Source of the DNA: VAZQ01 sp963739175
GTDB lineage: Bacteria > Pseudomonadota > Alphaproteobacteria > Rhizobiales > Xanthobacteraceae
Direction: 5' to 3'
Assembly (NCBI GenBank): GCA_963739175.1
Contig: CAVTZH010000011.1
Location: 372,001 to 436,000 of the forward strand
DNA: 64,000 bases
Shown here piece after piece: positions 35,952-45,335 of this stretch (its first letter is position 1; each line of letters begins with the position of its first letter). A program made the position numbers and the translations under genes. Under the pieces are notes generated by a model. The model did no database searches. It was given only the letters and a program-made list of their open reading frames with translations, and was not told the origin of the DNA.

Positions 35952-36989
35952 ATGCCCATTCGCAACGACGTCGTCGACGCCATCGGCAACACGCCGCTGA
36001 TCAAGCTCAGACGGGCGTCGGAGGCGACCGGCTGCACCATCCTGGGCAAGGCCGAGTTCATGAACCCCGGGCAGTCGGTCAAGGACCGGCCGGCGCGGCA
36101 GATGATCCTCGAGGCCGAGAAGCGCGGCGAGCTCAAGCCCGGCGGGCTCGTGGTCGAAGCCACTGCCGGCAACACCGGCATCGGGCTCGCGCTCGTTGCC
36201 AACGCGCGCGGCTATCGCAGCGTGATCGTGATCCCGAACACGCAGAGCCAGGAAAAGAAGGACGCGCTGACATTGTACGGCGCCGAGCTGGTGCAGGTGC
36301 CGGCGCTGCCCTACTCCAATCCCAACAACTATCAGCACATCGGACGCCGCCTCGCCGACGAGCTGCGCAAGAGCGAGAAGAACGGCGTGCTGTTCGCCGA
36401 CCAGTGGAACAATCTCGACAATCGCAAGGCGCACTACGTCTCGACCGGCCCGGAAATCTGGGCCGACACCCAGGGCAAGATCGACGGCTTCATCTGCTCG
36501 ATCGGCACCGGCGGCACCATCGCCGGCGTCTCGACCTTCCTGCGCGAGAAGAAGAAGGACATCGTGATCGGCGTCGCCGACCCGAAGGGCGCCGCGATGT
36601 ACAATCTGTTCGCCCATGGCGAGGCGAAGGCGAGCGAAGGCGGCTCGGTCTCGGAAGGCATCGGGCTCGGCCGCGTGACGTCCATCATCCAGGACATCAA
36701 GGTCGACCACGCCTACCTGATCCCGGACGAGGAAGCGATCCCGCTGATCTTCGACCTGCTCGAGCACGAAGGCCTGTGCATGGGCGGCTCGACCGCAATC
36801 AATATTGCAGGCGCAATCCGTCTCGCCAAGGAGCTCGGCCCCGGCAAGACCATCGTGACGGTGCTCGCCGACTACGGCACGCGCTACCAGTCGAAGCTGT
36901 TCAATCCGGAATTCCTGCGCTCGAAGAACCTGCCGGTGCCGGCCTGGCTCGAGCGCAAGTCGGATATCAAGATCCCGTTCCAGAATTGA
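35952..36989 (+). CDS. cysK: Cysteine synthase A (O-acetylserine sulfhydrylase)
   Basis: 345 residues starting MPIRNDVVDAIGNTPLIKLR. PLP-dependent fold type II: the Schiff-base Lys is in GQSVKDRPARQM, the substrate loop is TAGNTGIGLALVA, and the phosphate-binding loop is SIGTGGTIAGVSTFL. It makes L-cysteine from O-acetylserine and sulfide. Slightly longer than enteric CysK (about 320) because of a C-terminal extension (ERKSDIKIPFQN). It could also be a cystathionine beta-synthase-like member, but no regulatory domain is present. Confidence 0.93.
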   Translation: MPIRNDVVDAIGNTPLIKLRRASEATGCTILGKAEFMNPGQSVKDRPARQMILEAEKRGELKPGGLVVEATAGNTGIGLALVANARGYRSVIVIPNTQSQEKKDALTLYGAELVQVPALPYSNPNNYQHIGRRLADELRKSEKNGVLFADQWNNLDNRKAHYVSTGPEIWADTQGKIDGFICSIGTGGTIAGVSTFLREKKKDIVIGVADPKGAAMYNLFAHGEAKASEGGSVSEGIGLGRVTSIIQDIKVDHAYLIPDEEAIPLIFDLLEHEGLCMGGSTAINIAGAIRLAKELGPGKTIVTVLADYGTRYQSKLFNPEFLRSKNLPVPAWLERKSDIKIPFQN

Positions 36990-36999
36990 GCGGCGTGGG

Positions 37000-37218
37000 A
37001 TGAATGCAGCGGTGAAAGAAATTCTCGAACGGGTGGCGGCCTGGCCCGAAGAAGATCAAGAAGAGCTTGCTGCGCTAGCGCTTAAGATCGAGGCGCGCCG
37101 AACCGGCGTGTATGTATTGACCGATGACGAGACGGCCTCGATCGATGCCGCCCGCCGCGGCGGTCTGGCTTCCGACGACGCAGTTGCAGCCTTCTGGAAG
37201 CGCTACGGCGCCGCATGA
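37000..37218 (+). CDS. Small hypothetical protein, antitoxin-like
   Basis: 72 residues, starting 11 bases after cysK (MNAAVKEILERVAAWPEEDQ). The first half is an amphipathic acidic helix (WPEEDQEELAALALKIEARR), and the end LASDDAVAAFWKRYGAA resembles small Phd/RHH-type antitoxins. No toxin gene is next to it: the following gene is a porin on the other strand. I cannot assign a function. Confidence 0.6.
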   Translation: MNAAVKEILERVAAWPEEDQEELAALALKIEARRTGVYVLTDDETASIDAARRGGLASDDAVAAFWKRYGAA

Positions 37219-37272
37219 GGTGCCACGGCGCCCGGCGGCCGTGGCCCGCCGAGGGGAGCCGATGAGGCCGAC

Positions 37273-37995
37273 CTAGAACCGATAGTTCACGCCGCCGCGC
37301 ACGATGTTCGATTGCAGCCGCGTGCTGTCGGTGATGGTGGGCAGGCCGGTGAATATCCAGCTGCTGTCGCGACTGCCGAAATCCATGTAGAGGTACTCGA
37401 CCTTGGCGCTCCAGTTTGGCGTGAACGCCACTTCGATGCCGCCGCCGGCGGTCCAGCCGCTTCGGCTTTCGTCACGCTGAACGCTGACCGAAAGACCCCC
37501 GGCCGATGCGGAGGCGTTGCTCTCCAGCCGCGTATAAGCGTAGCCGCCGGTCGCGTAGATCAGCCAGCCGGCGGACGCGTAGCCGAGGCGGCCGCGTGCG
37601 GTGCCGAACCAGGGCATGTTCTGGTCGAAACTCGCCGCGCAAAGGCCGGCCGGGCATGGCGCGCTGATGCCGCCCTTCATGCCGCTGTACTGGAAGTCGG
37701 CCTCGACGCCGAGCACCCACGACCCGCTCTGCCAGTTGTAGCCGACCTGGCCGCCGGCGATCACGCCCGCCATGTGGTTGTCGAGGCCCGCGAACGACGG
37801 GAAGCCGGCGGTGCTGAATTCGGAGTTGGCGTTCGACCACCCGCCGCCCACGTTCACGCCGAGATAGAAGCCGGTCCAGGTATAGACGGCCTGCATCGGC
37901 GGCGGCATCTTGTAGGGCATCGGCCGCAGGTCGGCCGCCAAACTATTGCCCGTGCCTACCGTCAGTATGGTGAGTGCGATGGCCAAGATGCGCAT
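37273..37995 (-). CDS. Omp25/Omp31-like outer-membrane beta-barrel protein
   Basis: 240 residues from ATG 37995 with GGAGGGGGA upstream; a longer frame start was rejected because it precedes the signal peptide (VGTGNSLAAD). The mature protein starts with a Pro-rich linker (PMPYKMPPPMQAVY) then the family motif WTGFYLGVNVGGGWSNA. Alternating strands follow (GGQVGYNWQSGSWVLGVEAD, GRLGYASAGWLIYATGGYAY) to the C-terminal Phe of NIVRGGVNYRF, the Bam insertion signal. Monocistronic. Structural outer-membrane role typical of Hyphomicrobiales. Confidence 0.9.
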   Translation of the reverse strand: MRILAIALTILTVGTGNSLAADLRPMPYKMPPPMQAVYTWTGFYLGVNVGGGWSNANSEFSTAGFPSFAGLDNHMAGVIAGGQVGYNWQSGSWVLGVEADFQYSGMKGGISAPCPAGLCAASFDQNMPWFGTARGRLGYASAGWLIYATGGYAYTRLESNASASAGGLSVSVQRDESRSGWTAGGGIEVAFTPNWSAKVEYLYMDFGSRDSSWIFTGLPTITDSTRLQSNIVRGGVNYRF

Positions 37996-38184
37996 GGATG
38001 TCCCCCTCCAGGAACCTCCATTTCGCAACCAGACGTGTTAACGGACGGATAAGACCACCTGTTGCGGCCTTATTTCGCAGGGAAAAAAGACGCCATACCT
38101 CGGTAAGGTCCATGCAGGAAATGCCGATGATTCGGCGCCCCGGGGCCGCCCATAACGGTAACGCGCTACAGCTTGAGCAATCCC

Positions 38185-39046
38185 ATGACCGAAACCCAGC
38201 AGTCGAACCGTTGGCTTGTCACCACCGAGTGGCTCGCGTCGCGGCTCAAAGGCCCCGACCTCGTCGTGGTCGACGGCTCCTACTATCTGCCCGCGCACAG
38301 GCGCGACGCCGCCTCCGACTACATCACCGGCCACATCCCCGGTGCGGTGCGCTTCGACGTCGACGACGTGTCCGATCACGCGCAAAGCCTGCCGCACATG
38401 CTGCCGTCGGCCGAGACCTTCGCCGCCAAGGATCGGCGCGCTCGGCATCGGCGACGGCGACACCGTGGTGATCTATGACGGGCTCGGCATGTTCTCGTCG
38501 CCACGGGTGTGGTGGACGTTCCGCCTGTTCGGCGCCGAGAAGGTGTTCATCCTCGAAGGCGGCATGCCGAAATGGCAGGCCGAGCGCCGGCCGATCGAGG
38601 CCGGCCTGGTGACGCGTCCGGCGCGCAAATTCACCGCGCGCATGAACCCCGACATCGTCGCGGCGCTGCCGAAGATCCAGTCCGTGCTCGCCGACAGGAG
38701 CGCGCAGGTCGTCGACGCGCGCCCGGCCGACCGCTTCCGCGGCGATGCGCCGGAGCCGCGGCCCGGCGTGCGGCCGGGCCATATCCCGGGCTCGCTCAAC
38801 GTGCCCTATACCGAATTGGTGAAGGACGGAAAGCTCCTGCCCGCTGAGGAGCTGCGCAAAGCGTTCGCCGCCGGCGGCGTCGACATCGAGCAGCCGATCA
38901 TCACCAGTTGCGGCTCCGGGATCTCGGCGGCGACGATGTGGCTCGCGCTCGACACGCTCGGCAAGAAGCCGGCCGCGCTCTACGACGGCTCATGGTCGGA
39001 ATGGGGTTCGCGCGACGACCTGCCGGCGGCGACGGGGCCGAAATAG
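38185..39046 (+). CDS. sseA: 3-mercaptopyruvate/thiosulfate sulfurtransferase (two rhodanese domains), one frame break
   Basis: ATG 38185 starts MTETQQSNRWLVTTEWLASR. Rhodanese domain 1 has ITGHIPGAVRFDVDDVSDHA. The frame breaks near 38430; removing one G joins FAAK to IGALGIGDGDTVVIYDGLG. Domain 2 ends with the catalytic loop ITSCGSGISAATMWLAL, where Cys carries the persulfide; the CGSG sequence is nearer mercaptopyruvate sulfurtransferase than thiosulfate rhodanese. About 286 residues. It transfers sulfur from mercaptopyruvate to thiols or cyanide, fitting the sulfur genes cysK and metC in this window. Confidence 0.87.
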
Positions 39047-39081
39047 GCGCCCGAGCGCCAGTGGCGCGACGGTGGCCTCGC

Positions 39082-40383
39082 TTACAAAATGAAGTCCGAC
39101 GCCGTCAGCTGGTTCGGATAAACTCCTGCCAGCATGATCGAATCGGTGGCAGACAGTTGGATCACAGCCCAGCCCGTCAGCGAGCCGGCACTGTTGATTT
39201 GGATGTCGTTGAAGCTGTTGAAGCCATAAGCCGACAGATCGATCAAATCCTGTTCGGCGCCCTGCTCAACCGCCCGCGTAAAGTCGAGAATGACATCGGC
39301 GCCGTCTCCAGGGGCAAACTTGAACGTGTCGTTGCCACCGTTGCCCCAGAGCTGGTCGTCGCCGGTGCCGCCGATCAGGATGTCGGCGCCGCCCGCGGCG
39401 GGATGTCCCTGGCCGTAGAATATTTCCGCGGGGAAATTGTCTCCATAAAGGACGTCGTTGCCGCTGCCGCCGTCCAGCGTGTCGTTGCCGCCAGATGCGC
39501 CGCCGGCGTCATTGCCGTCGCCGAAGAGGATGTCGTTGCCGGCCTCGCCCAGCACCACGTCATTGCCGCCGTGGGCTCCTTGGGAGATGTTGGCCGCATC
39601 GCCGTAGACAACATCGTTGCCGTCGCCGCCATACATCGTATCGTTGCCGCCAATTGCATTGTCGGCGAGTGTGTAGGCATCGCCGTACATCGTATCGTTG
39701 TCGGTGCCGCCCATGAGGAAATCGTGGCCGCCGGTCGCGCTGTTGGCGAGCATGTAGGCGTCGCCGTACATGGTATCGAACCCCGCGCCACCGAGCATGG
39801 TGTCGTGGCCACCGCGTGTTGCGCCGGTCATGCTGTAGGCATCCCCGTACATGACCTCGTTGCCGACGTCGCCGCCGAAGATCTCCTCCAGCGAGTCGTT
39901 GCCGCCGACCGCATTTCCCGACATGACCCATGCGTCGCCGACGACGGTTTCGCTGCCGGTATCGCCGCTGATGAAGTCATTGCCGCCGCGGGTATTGTCG
40001 ATCAGCGAATAAGCATCGCCGTAGAGATAATAGTCGTCGCCGGCGCCGCCGCGAACGGTGTCGTCGCCGCCGACCGCGCCCTGCGACATGTACATGGCGT
40101 CGCCCACGACGTAGTCGCTGCCGATGCCGCCATCGAGATAATCGTCGCCGCCGCGGGCCCAAACGGACATGTATTGGGCATCGCCAAAGACCGTGTCGTT
40201 GCCGCGGCCGCCATAGATGATGTCGTTGCCGCCACGTGCTTGCTGGGTCAGCGTGTGAGCGTCACCATACAAAAGATCGTCGAGAAATGAGCCGTTGATG
40301 ACTTGGTTGCCGCCGACGCTATAACCCTGCAGCGTACCGCTGGTGTCGCCGTACCTGGTTAGACCCTTGAGCAAAACGGCCAT
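39082..40383 (-). CDS. RTX-like calcium-binding repeat protein with long YGDA repeats
   Basis: 433 residues, no N-terminal signal peptide (MAVLLKGLTRYGDTSGTLQG). About ten repeats of 27-31 residues carry GGNDxxxGGxGND followed by a conserved YGDAYxL/M segment (for example MYGDAYMLANSATGGHDFLM). The nonapeptide core resembles hemolysin-type Ca2+ repeats, but the insertion of an 18-residue unit between each is unusual. The C-terminus (GADVILDFTRAVEQGAEQDL, ASDFIL) matches type I secretion signals of RTX proteins. Secretion by an ABC exporter elsewhere is likely. Function may be a surface or matrix protein. Confidence 0.82.
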   Translation of the reverse strand: MAVLLKGLTRYGDTSGTLQGYSVGGNQVINGSFLDDLLYGDAHTLTQQARGGNDIIYGGRGNDTVFGDAQYMSVWARGGDDYLDGGIGSDYVVGDAMYMSQGAVGGDDTVRGGAGDDYYLYGDAYSLIDNTRGGNDFISGDTGSETVVGDAWVMSGNAVGGNDSLEEIFGGDVGNEVMYGDAYSMTGATRGGHDTMLGGAGFDTMYGDAYMLANSATGGHDFLMGGTDNDTMYGDAYTLADNAIGGNDTMYGGDGNDVVYGDAANISQGAHGGNDVVLGEAGNDILFGDGNDAGGASGGNDTLDGGSGNDVLYGDNFPAEIFYGQGHPAAGGADILIGGTGDDQLWGNGGNDTFKFAPGDGADVILDFTRAVEQGAEQDLIDLSAYGFNSFNDIQINSAGSLTGWAVIQLSATDSIMLAGVYPNQLTASDFIL

Positions 40384-40753
40384 CCTAACCTCCCGCTATG
40401 ACCCATTAATCCTGCTATTCCCCCATTAGTCGTTGCCGCCGATGGCGCGGTTCATGGTCAGGAGGCGCCCGATCGCCACCTCCGCTCTGGGGCTCCGTGT
40501 TCGCGGCAGCGCAGCGATACGGCCGGACTCCGGGCTGAAGCCACATGCGAGGACACCGCTCAACCGACGTGTTTAGCCCGACCGGACATTCACTCGAGGC
40601 TGGCCCGATGCTAACTTGGAAACGACCGCGGATTTCGAGCGCCCGAACTGAGCCGGAGCGGCCGCCGTCTCCGCAGGACCAGACGGGCAAGACGTGAGCT
40701 GACGTTAGGCGGGCGGGATTTCGCGCGGCGACGCCATCGAAGTGTGACAAATT
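40384..40753. other. Intergenic region, 370 bases
   Basis: Divergent gap between the RTX-like gene (leftward) and the DUF3592 gene (rightward). It must hold promoters for both. I see no convincing gene, RNA or repeat in it. Confidence 0.6.
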
Positions 40754-41221
40754 ATGAGCGGGGACAACCGGTTCTGGGTTTTGTTCGGCGGCATCTGGCT
40801 GGTCGTCGGCGTGTGTTTCGTCGCCGCGAGCCTGGGCGTGAACCTGTTTGTCGAGCCGGCAATGCTGAACCAGGACGTGCCGCTCTGGCTGTTCTTCCTG
40901 CTCGGCCTCGTTTGCTCCGGCGCCGGCGCCGGCATCATTTATTTTGCCCGCGCCGCCGCCGCCCGCGACCGCCGCCTGATGCAGTCCGGCGTTCAGTTCA
41001 CGGGCACGGTGATCGATGTCCGGCGAAGCATGATCGACATCAACCGCCAGACCCGCTGGCACGTGGTCTACCGTTATGAGTACACCAAGGGCCGGCCGCT
41101 CGAAGGCAAGAGCCACGCGCTGCCCGGGGAGGCAGTCTGGGCATTCAAGCCGGGTGACAACGTGCTGATCAAGGTCGATCCGGGAAAGCCGGAGGAGAGC
41201 CTGTTTCTCGGCGCGGCGTAA
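40754..41221 (+). CDS. DUF3592-like membrane protein
   Basis: 155 residues from ATG 40754. Two membrane helices at the start (FWVLFGGIWLVVGVCFVAAS and PLWLFFLLGLVCSGAGAGII) are followed by a soluble C-terminal beta domain (FTGTVIDVRRSMIDINRQTR, HVVYRYEYTKGRPLEGKSH, FKPGDNVLIKVDPGKPEES). This matches the DUF3592 layout, whose function is unknown. It converges with the exported protein gene at 41236, with 14 bases between the stops. Confidence 0.82.
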   Translation: MSGDNRFWVLFGGIWLVVGVCFVAASLGVNLFVEPAMLNQDVPLWLFFLLGLVCSGAGAGIIYFARAAAARDRRLMQSGVQFTGTVIDVRRSMIDINRQTRWHVVYRYEYTKGRPLEGKSHALPGEAVWAFKPGDNVLIKVDPGKPEESLFLGAA

Positions 41222-41235
41222 AAGTTGCCGCGCCG

Positions 41236-42552
41236 TCAGTCCCGTGTGCGGCGCAGCGTGAGCTTCATGTGCAGCGTCGCCTGCGCGGAGGCCGGGGTCA
41301 CGGGCCATTCGCCGCTTGCTTCGACGCTGCCATCGGCCCTGACGGTCAGGCTTTTCAACAGTTGATCGAGCCCGGTCTGGCCGAGCGGGCCGCTGCCGCC
41401 GAACGGCTGTCCCGACATGCGCAATGGGGCCCCACCCGGCCCGATCGCGCACATGCTAAATTGCCCCTGTTCGGCGTACGGTTCGGCAACCCGGAGCGAC
41501 ATGGTGTTGCGACCGGGCGTATATTGGCCGACCAGCTTGGCCGAAAGCTTTGCCGGCGTTTGAGTGGTCATCCCACAAAACTCACCCCTCGCCGGCGACT
41601 CTACATAGCTGTCACCAGCCATCCGGCCCGTGAGATTACCCTTGCCGTCATAGTCAAATGTCAGATCAAGTCGGCCCCACACACGGCTGCTGGGAGCCGG
41701 GATCCACCAATCGATACGGCCGTACCAATCCCCCGTCGGGTATTCGACCAGCACCACCTGCTGCGGATTATGATAGTCGCGCGCCGTAATTTTCAAATGC
41801 GCCACCGGCACGTTCGGCGGCACCACATAGCTGCGCTCGATCGTATGGGTCAGCCCGGCATTGCCGCACGGCCGCGGCGCCGGTGCAGGATTGTCCCAGG
41901 GCGCCAGATTAGTGTGCCGGTCGAGGTCCTCGATCTGGATTTGCTTCACCCCGGCTTGCCAGCCATTGGTTGGCTCGGCCGCAGTCACATTGATCGTCAG
42001 CCTCTGACCATTCTTCACCTTGGTGCCGGACGGAGGCGTGACCGTGATCGTTGGCGGCTCGGTGTCGGCCACCGAAGTATCGATCTCGACGTTGTTCGTC
42101 GCGCCCGCGGAGTTTACCACGAAATTGAATTTGTCGGCGTCACCGCCAAGACGGGCCTTCAGAATGTCACGCCGCGCGAACGCTAACGCTTCCTGGAACA
42201 AATCATTACCCTTCGGGACGCTGACCGTGATCTTCGGCTTAGGACATTGCCCAGGCGCAAGGGCATCCCACGCAGCTTGTGTTTTTCGCGCGGCATCCCT
42301 GAAGGTCTTGTCCGCGCCAGGCTTGAGTTCCGGGCTGTCGGGCGCGGCGAAAAGATCGCCGAGCGAGACCGGCCCCGCGGTTCCCGGGGTTTGCGCCAAG
42401 ACCGCGCCGGTCGGAGCAAACGAACTCACACCGCCAATAGCGAGAGCGGCGACCGATGCCGCCAGCGCGGCGGCCAGCGCCCGGCCCGGCGCGCATCGAC
42501 GTGTTTCGGTCCGCTTACCGCTGATCCGACGGAAACGAATGAGGCGTGTCAT
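41236..42552 (-). CDS. Large exported protein, companion of VWA protein (diverged copy)
   Basis: 438 residues with an N-terminal signal sequence after a basic start (AAALAASVAALAIGGVSSFA, cleavage near GAVLAQT). It shares architecture with the proteins at 44044 and 45336: a leader SLGDLFAAPDSPELKPGA, a CPKPKITVSVPKG segment, a Big-like block (ITVTPPSGTKVKNGQRLTIN), a YVVPPNVPVAHLKITARDYH segment, GDWYGR, and a lipocalin-like C-terminal barrel ending LHMKLTLRRTRD. Identity to the other two is low, so it is the older copy. It starts 12 bases after the VWA gene at 42565, in one operon. Confidence 0.8.
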   Translation of the reverse strand: MTRLIRFRRISGKRTETRRCAPGRALAAALAASVAALAIGGVSSFAPTGAVLAQTPGTAGPVSLGDLFAAPDSPELKPGADKTFRDAARKTQAAWDALAPGQCPKPKITVSVPKGNDLFQEALAFARRDILKARLGGDADKFNFVVNSAGATNNVEIDTSVADTEPPTITVTPPSGTKVKNGQRLTINVTAAEPTNGWQAGVKQIQIEDLDRHTNLAPWDNPAPAPRPCGNAGLTHTIERSYVVPPNVPVAHLKITARDYHNPQQVVLVEYPTGDWYGRIDWWIPAPSSRVWGRLDLTFDYDGKGNLTGRMAGDSYVESPARGEFCGMTTQTPAKLSAKLVGQYTPGRNTMSLRVAEPYAEQGQFSMCAIGPGGAPLRMSGQPFGGSGPLGQTGLDQLLKSLTVRADGSVEASGEWPVTPASAQATLHMKLTLRRTRD

Positions 42553-42564
42553 GCTGATCTCCTG

Positions 42565-43858
42565 CTATTGCGGCTTTACCTCGAGCACTTCACCCTCGGT
42601 GGCGGGGAAAGGAATCTTGTTGCCGTCCACCTCGACGATGTAGTCGCCGGGCGGCAGCGCCGCCCGCGAGGTGACCGCGTCGAAGCGAAAGACTTCCGTG
42701 CCATCCTGCGCCGTGATCCGCGCCACCTTCCACTTCAGTCCGGAAGCGAGAATGACCGCGACTGCCCGTAGCGTAACGGTCCTGCCGCCGTCGATCTTGA
42801 CGAAGCGCCACTCGCTTTTCGCGAAACGCAGGTCATACACCCCGGGCATCACGGTTACCGACGTCGACACCGGATTGATTGTTCCATGCGTCTCGCCGGT
42901 TTCGGAATCGACAACGGTTGCGTTGACATGCACCGCGGGATTACTGACTTCCACTTTCAGAACCCCCGGGTCGATCGTGGTGGTCTCGCCGGGGCGGACC
43001 TCGATCCCTTTCCAACTCGCCGGTCCGAACTTCACCTCGTAGATGCCCGCTGGAAGAGTCATCTCCCTGTGTGAGCTGTTGAACGCCCCGACCTTCTCGC
43101 CGGTCTCCGCGTTGAGCACGTCGTGCGACGTCAGCCAGGTCGCAGACGTCGTCCGCAGCTTCCCGGGTTTCGGTTTCGCCGGCAGCGCAGCCACACGCTG
43201 CGCGCATGCATTGAGCGCCTTCTTGAGCGTGTCCGGCAAGTTCCGGTCCCACCGGCGCGTCGAAATAAGTGCCGCCGGTCACTCTCGCAATGGCCTGGAG
43301 CTGCCCGCGCGCCGCTGTATCGACGACGAAACCTACGGTGTGAACGGTGATGCCCTTGGCGGCGAGCGCCTTGGCGGCGACCACCGGATCGCCTCGACAC
43401 GTCTCCTTACCGTCGCTGACGAGGACGATGACGCGCCCCTTGGCGTCGGCAGGGAAATCGTTCGCTGCTTGTCCCAGCGAATAGGCGATCGGTGTGTAAC
43501 CCTGGGCTTTCGCGCCATCGACTGTTGCCGCGATCGCGGCGCTGCCGGCGCCGGCCGGGCCAAAGGGAACGCCGACATGCGTGTCCTCGCAGTTTTTCCG
43601 GCTTGCGGCCGACTGGGCCCCGTACAGCCGCAGCGAAAGTTGCGCCTGCGCGGGAATGAATCCGGCCACGCCCTTGATCGCGCGTTGCGCGACCGCCATA
43701 CGCGTTTCGCCGTTCGGCAGTTTGGCGTTCATGCTGCCCGACGCATCGAGGATCAACAGGACCGAACGATCGGCGGTGTTGCAGGACTGGCCGAGCGCAG
43801 CACCCGGCAGCACACCCGTCGCAAGCGCGACGAGACCAGCGCGAAATAATTTTTGCAC
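42565..43858 (-). CDS. Exported VWA-domain protein (copy 2), one frame break
   Basis: GTG start 43858 with GGAAGG upstream; the paralogue at 46625 uses GTG in the same position. Signal peptide ends VLPGAALGQS. The von Willebrand A domain has the MIDAS motif LLILDASGSMNAKLPNGETR and VIVLVSDGKETCRGDPVV. The frame breaks near 43240, where one extra C separates VGPE from LPDTLKKALNACAQRV. The C-terminal half has two beta-sandwich repeats (GIYEVKFGPASWKGIEV, GVYDLRFAKSEWRFVKIDGG) and ends FPATEGEVLEVKPQ. About 431 residues. Likely periplasmic; it could bind its companion exported protein. Confidence 0.85.
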
Positions 43859-43975
43859 GGAATGACCTTCCCTAAATTGGCCGTTAGTCAATAGCAGGAT
43901 GGTGACCATCCTATCCAATGTCGGTGGTGGCGCATAGGCGCACTCAAGGGCGCCGAAGGTTGCAGGCGTTGCGGA
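43859..43975. repeat. Promoter-region segment duplicated at 47915-48025
   Basis: The 5' flank of VWA copy 2 (ATAGCAGGATGGTGACCATC and CGCATAGGCGCACTCAAGGG) matches the 5' flank of VWA copy 1 (47915-48025: ATTGCAGGATCGTGGCCATC, CGCATAGGCATGCTTAAGGG). Duplication of non-coding flank shows that the whole module was copied with its promoter. The remaining bases to 44043 match the 3' flank of the exported-protein gene. Confidence 0.6.
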
Positions 43976-44043
43976 CAGCTATATCTGCAAAGGTTGCTGC
44001 TACTGCGGCTTCGCTTCGAATCCATTACCCACGCGCTGCACCG

Positions 44044-45282
44044 TCAGTTCTGCACGGGTCGCAGCGTCAGCGAGATGCGGTTGGTAACGGGACCTGTTGT
44101 TTCCTCAAAGCTCGACCGGAAGGTGCCGTCCCCGGCCGCTCTTGGGCTTCTCAGAGCGCTCTTGAACGGCGGCCATTCATGAATGCCGTAGCCGCTGATG
44201 ATGTAGCCCCCGCCTGGACAATCTTTCTTTGTCATTGGCGCATCCACCGGCTCGACCAACTGGATCGACATCACCTCGGCGCCGGGCGTATACGAACCGA
44301 GCAATTTGCCGCGTAATTTGTTTGGAATGGTTGTGGCCCAATTGCAATTTGGGCTGCCCTGCTGATTGAAGCTACGGTTCCCGGTGAGGGTTCCTTCCAG
44401 GTTTGCCTTTTCCATCGTATTCCAAGACGATATCCATGTGGTCCTTGATGGTCGTTCGCACGCCCAAGACCACACTATCGCTGCTGAACTCAAGCGTCCC
44501 GTACCAATCCCCCTGGGTCGGGAACTCGCCGATGTCGATGTCCATGAGGCCGGCGTGGTCCTCGGCGAGCGCGGCCAGCCGCACAATCGGCGGCGGATTC
44601 GACGGCACTACATAGGTCGCTTCCACGCGCCGCTCCGGCGGCAACGCGGTGCAGCCCGGCGACGCCGGCGGGAAATTCTCGGAGGCAACGAACCGGCCGC
44701 CTTCGCTCTCGGCGACAAGCTGGATGGTCTTGATCCCGCTCTGCCACAGATTGGCGTGATCGCGCGCCACCATCGTCACCGTGATCTTGTCGCCCGCTTT
44801 CACCTTCTTGCCCTTGCGCGGGACCGAGTTGGTGTCGAGCTTCGGCTTCTCCTTGTCCTTTGCGCTCTGGGCGGTGATGATCACCGCGCTGATGATGCCG
44901 CCGGTGGACGTCCCGGTGACCCGCACCGAGGGACCGAAGCCGCGCAAGACGCCCTCGATCGCTTCGCGCCGCCAATTGGCCATTGCGGATGCCCATAACG
45001 GATCGCCGGCGGACTGAAGACCGTGAAGTCGACGTCGGTCGGGCATTGCGAACCGGGCGACTGCGCTTGCTTGACGAAGTTTACCAACCGCTCGACTGAG
45101 CCGGCGCCGGGTCTGAAGTCGTTGGTGTCGGGCCAGAACAGGTCATCGGTCGGGATGCTGGCTGACTTCGCCTGCTGCGCCAGGGCGGTCGGGTTGATGC
45201 CTACAACACCGATCAGCGCCGCCGTAACGACGATGACTATCGCTGCGCGCGTTGTAGCGACATTACGATGCGTGACGGGCAT
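44044..45282 (-). CDS. Large exported protein, companion of VWA (copy 2), two frame breaks
   Basis: Starts ATG 45282 (MPVTHRNVATTRAAIVIVVT) with a signal sequence ending TALAQQ. Then AKSASIPTDDLFWPDT, CPTDVDFTVF, and after a one-base loss near 45020, WRREAIEGVLRGFGPSVRVT, ARDHANLWQSGIKTIQLVAE, LPPERRVEATYVVPSNPPPI and GDWYGT. A second break near 44410 is one extra A in GGCAAACC, giving GKGNLEGTLTGN. The end is a barrel closing ISLTLRPVQN. About 412 residues when repaired. It is strongly similar to the gene at 45336; the two are tandem copies. Confidence 0.8.
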
Positions 45283-45335
45283 ACTGCCATTCTCCTATTG
45301 CCGCTTCGCTTCGAATCCGTTGCCGTGCCGCGCCG

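Noticed and set aside
39082..40300. Regular repeats that could be read as a CRISPR array
   Set aside because: The repeats are in frame, imperfect and encode RTX-like protein units; there are no uniform repeats with unique spacers and no cas genes.
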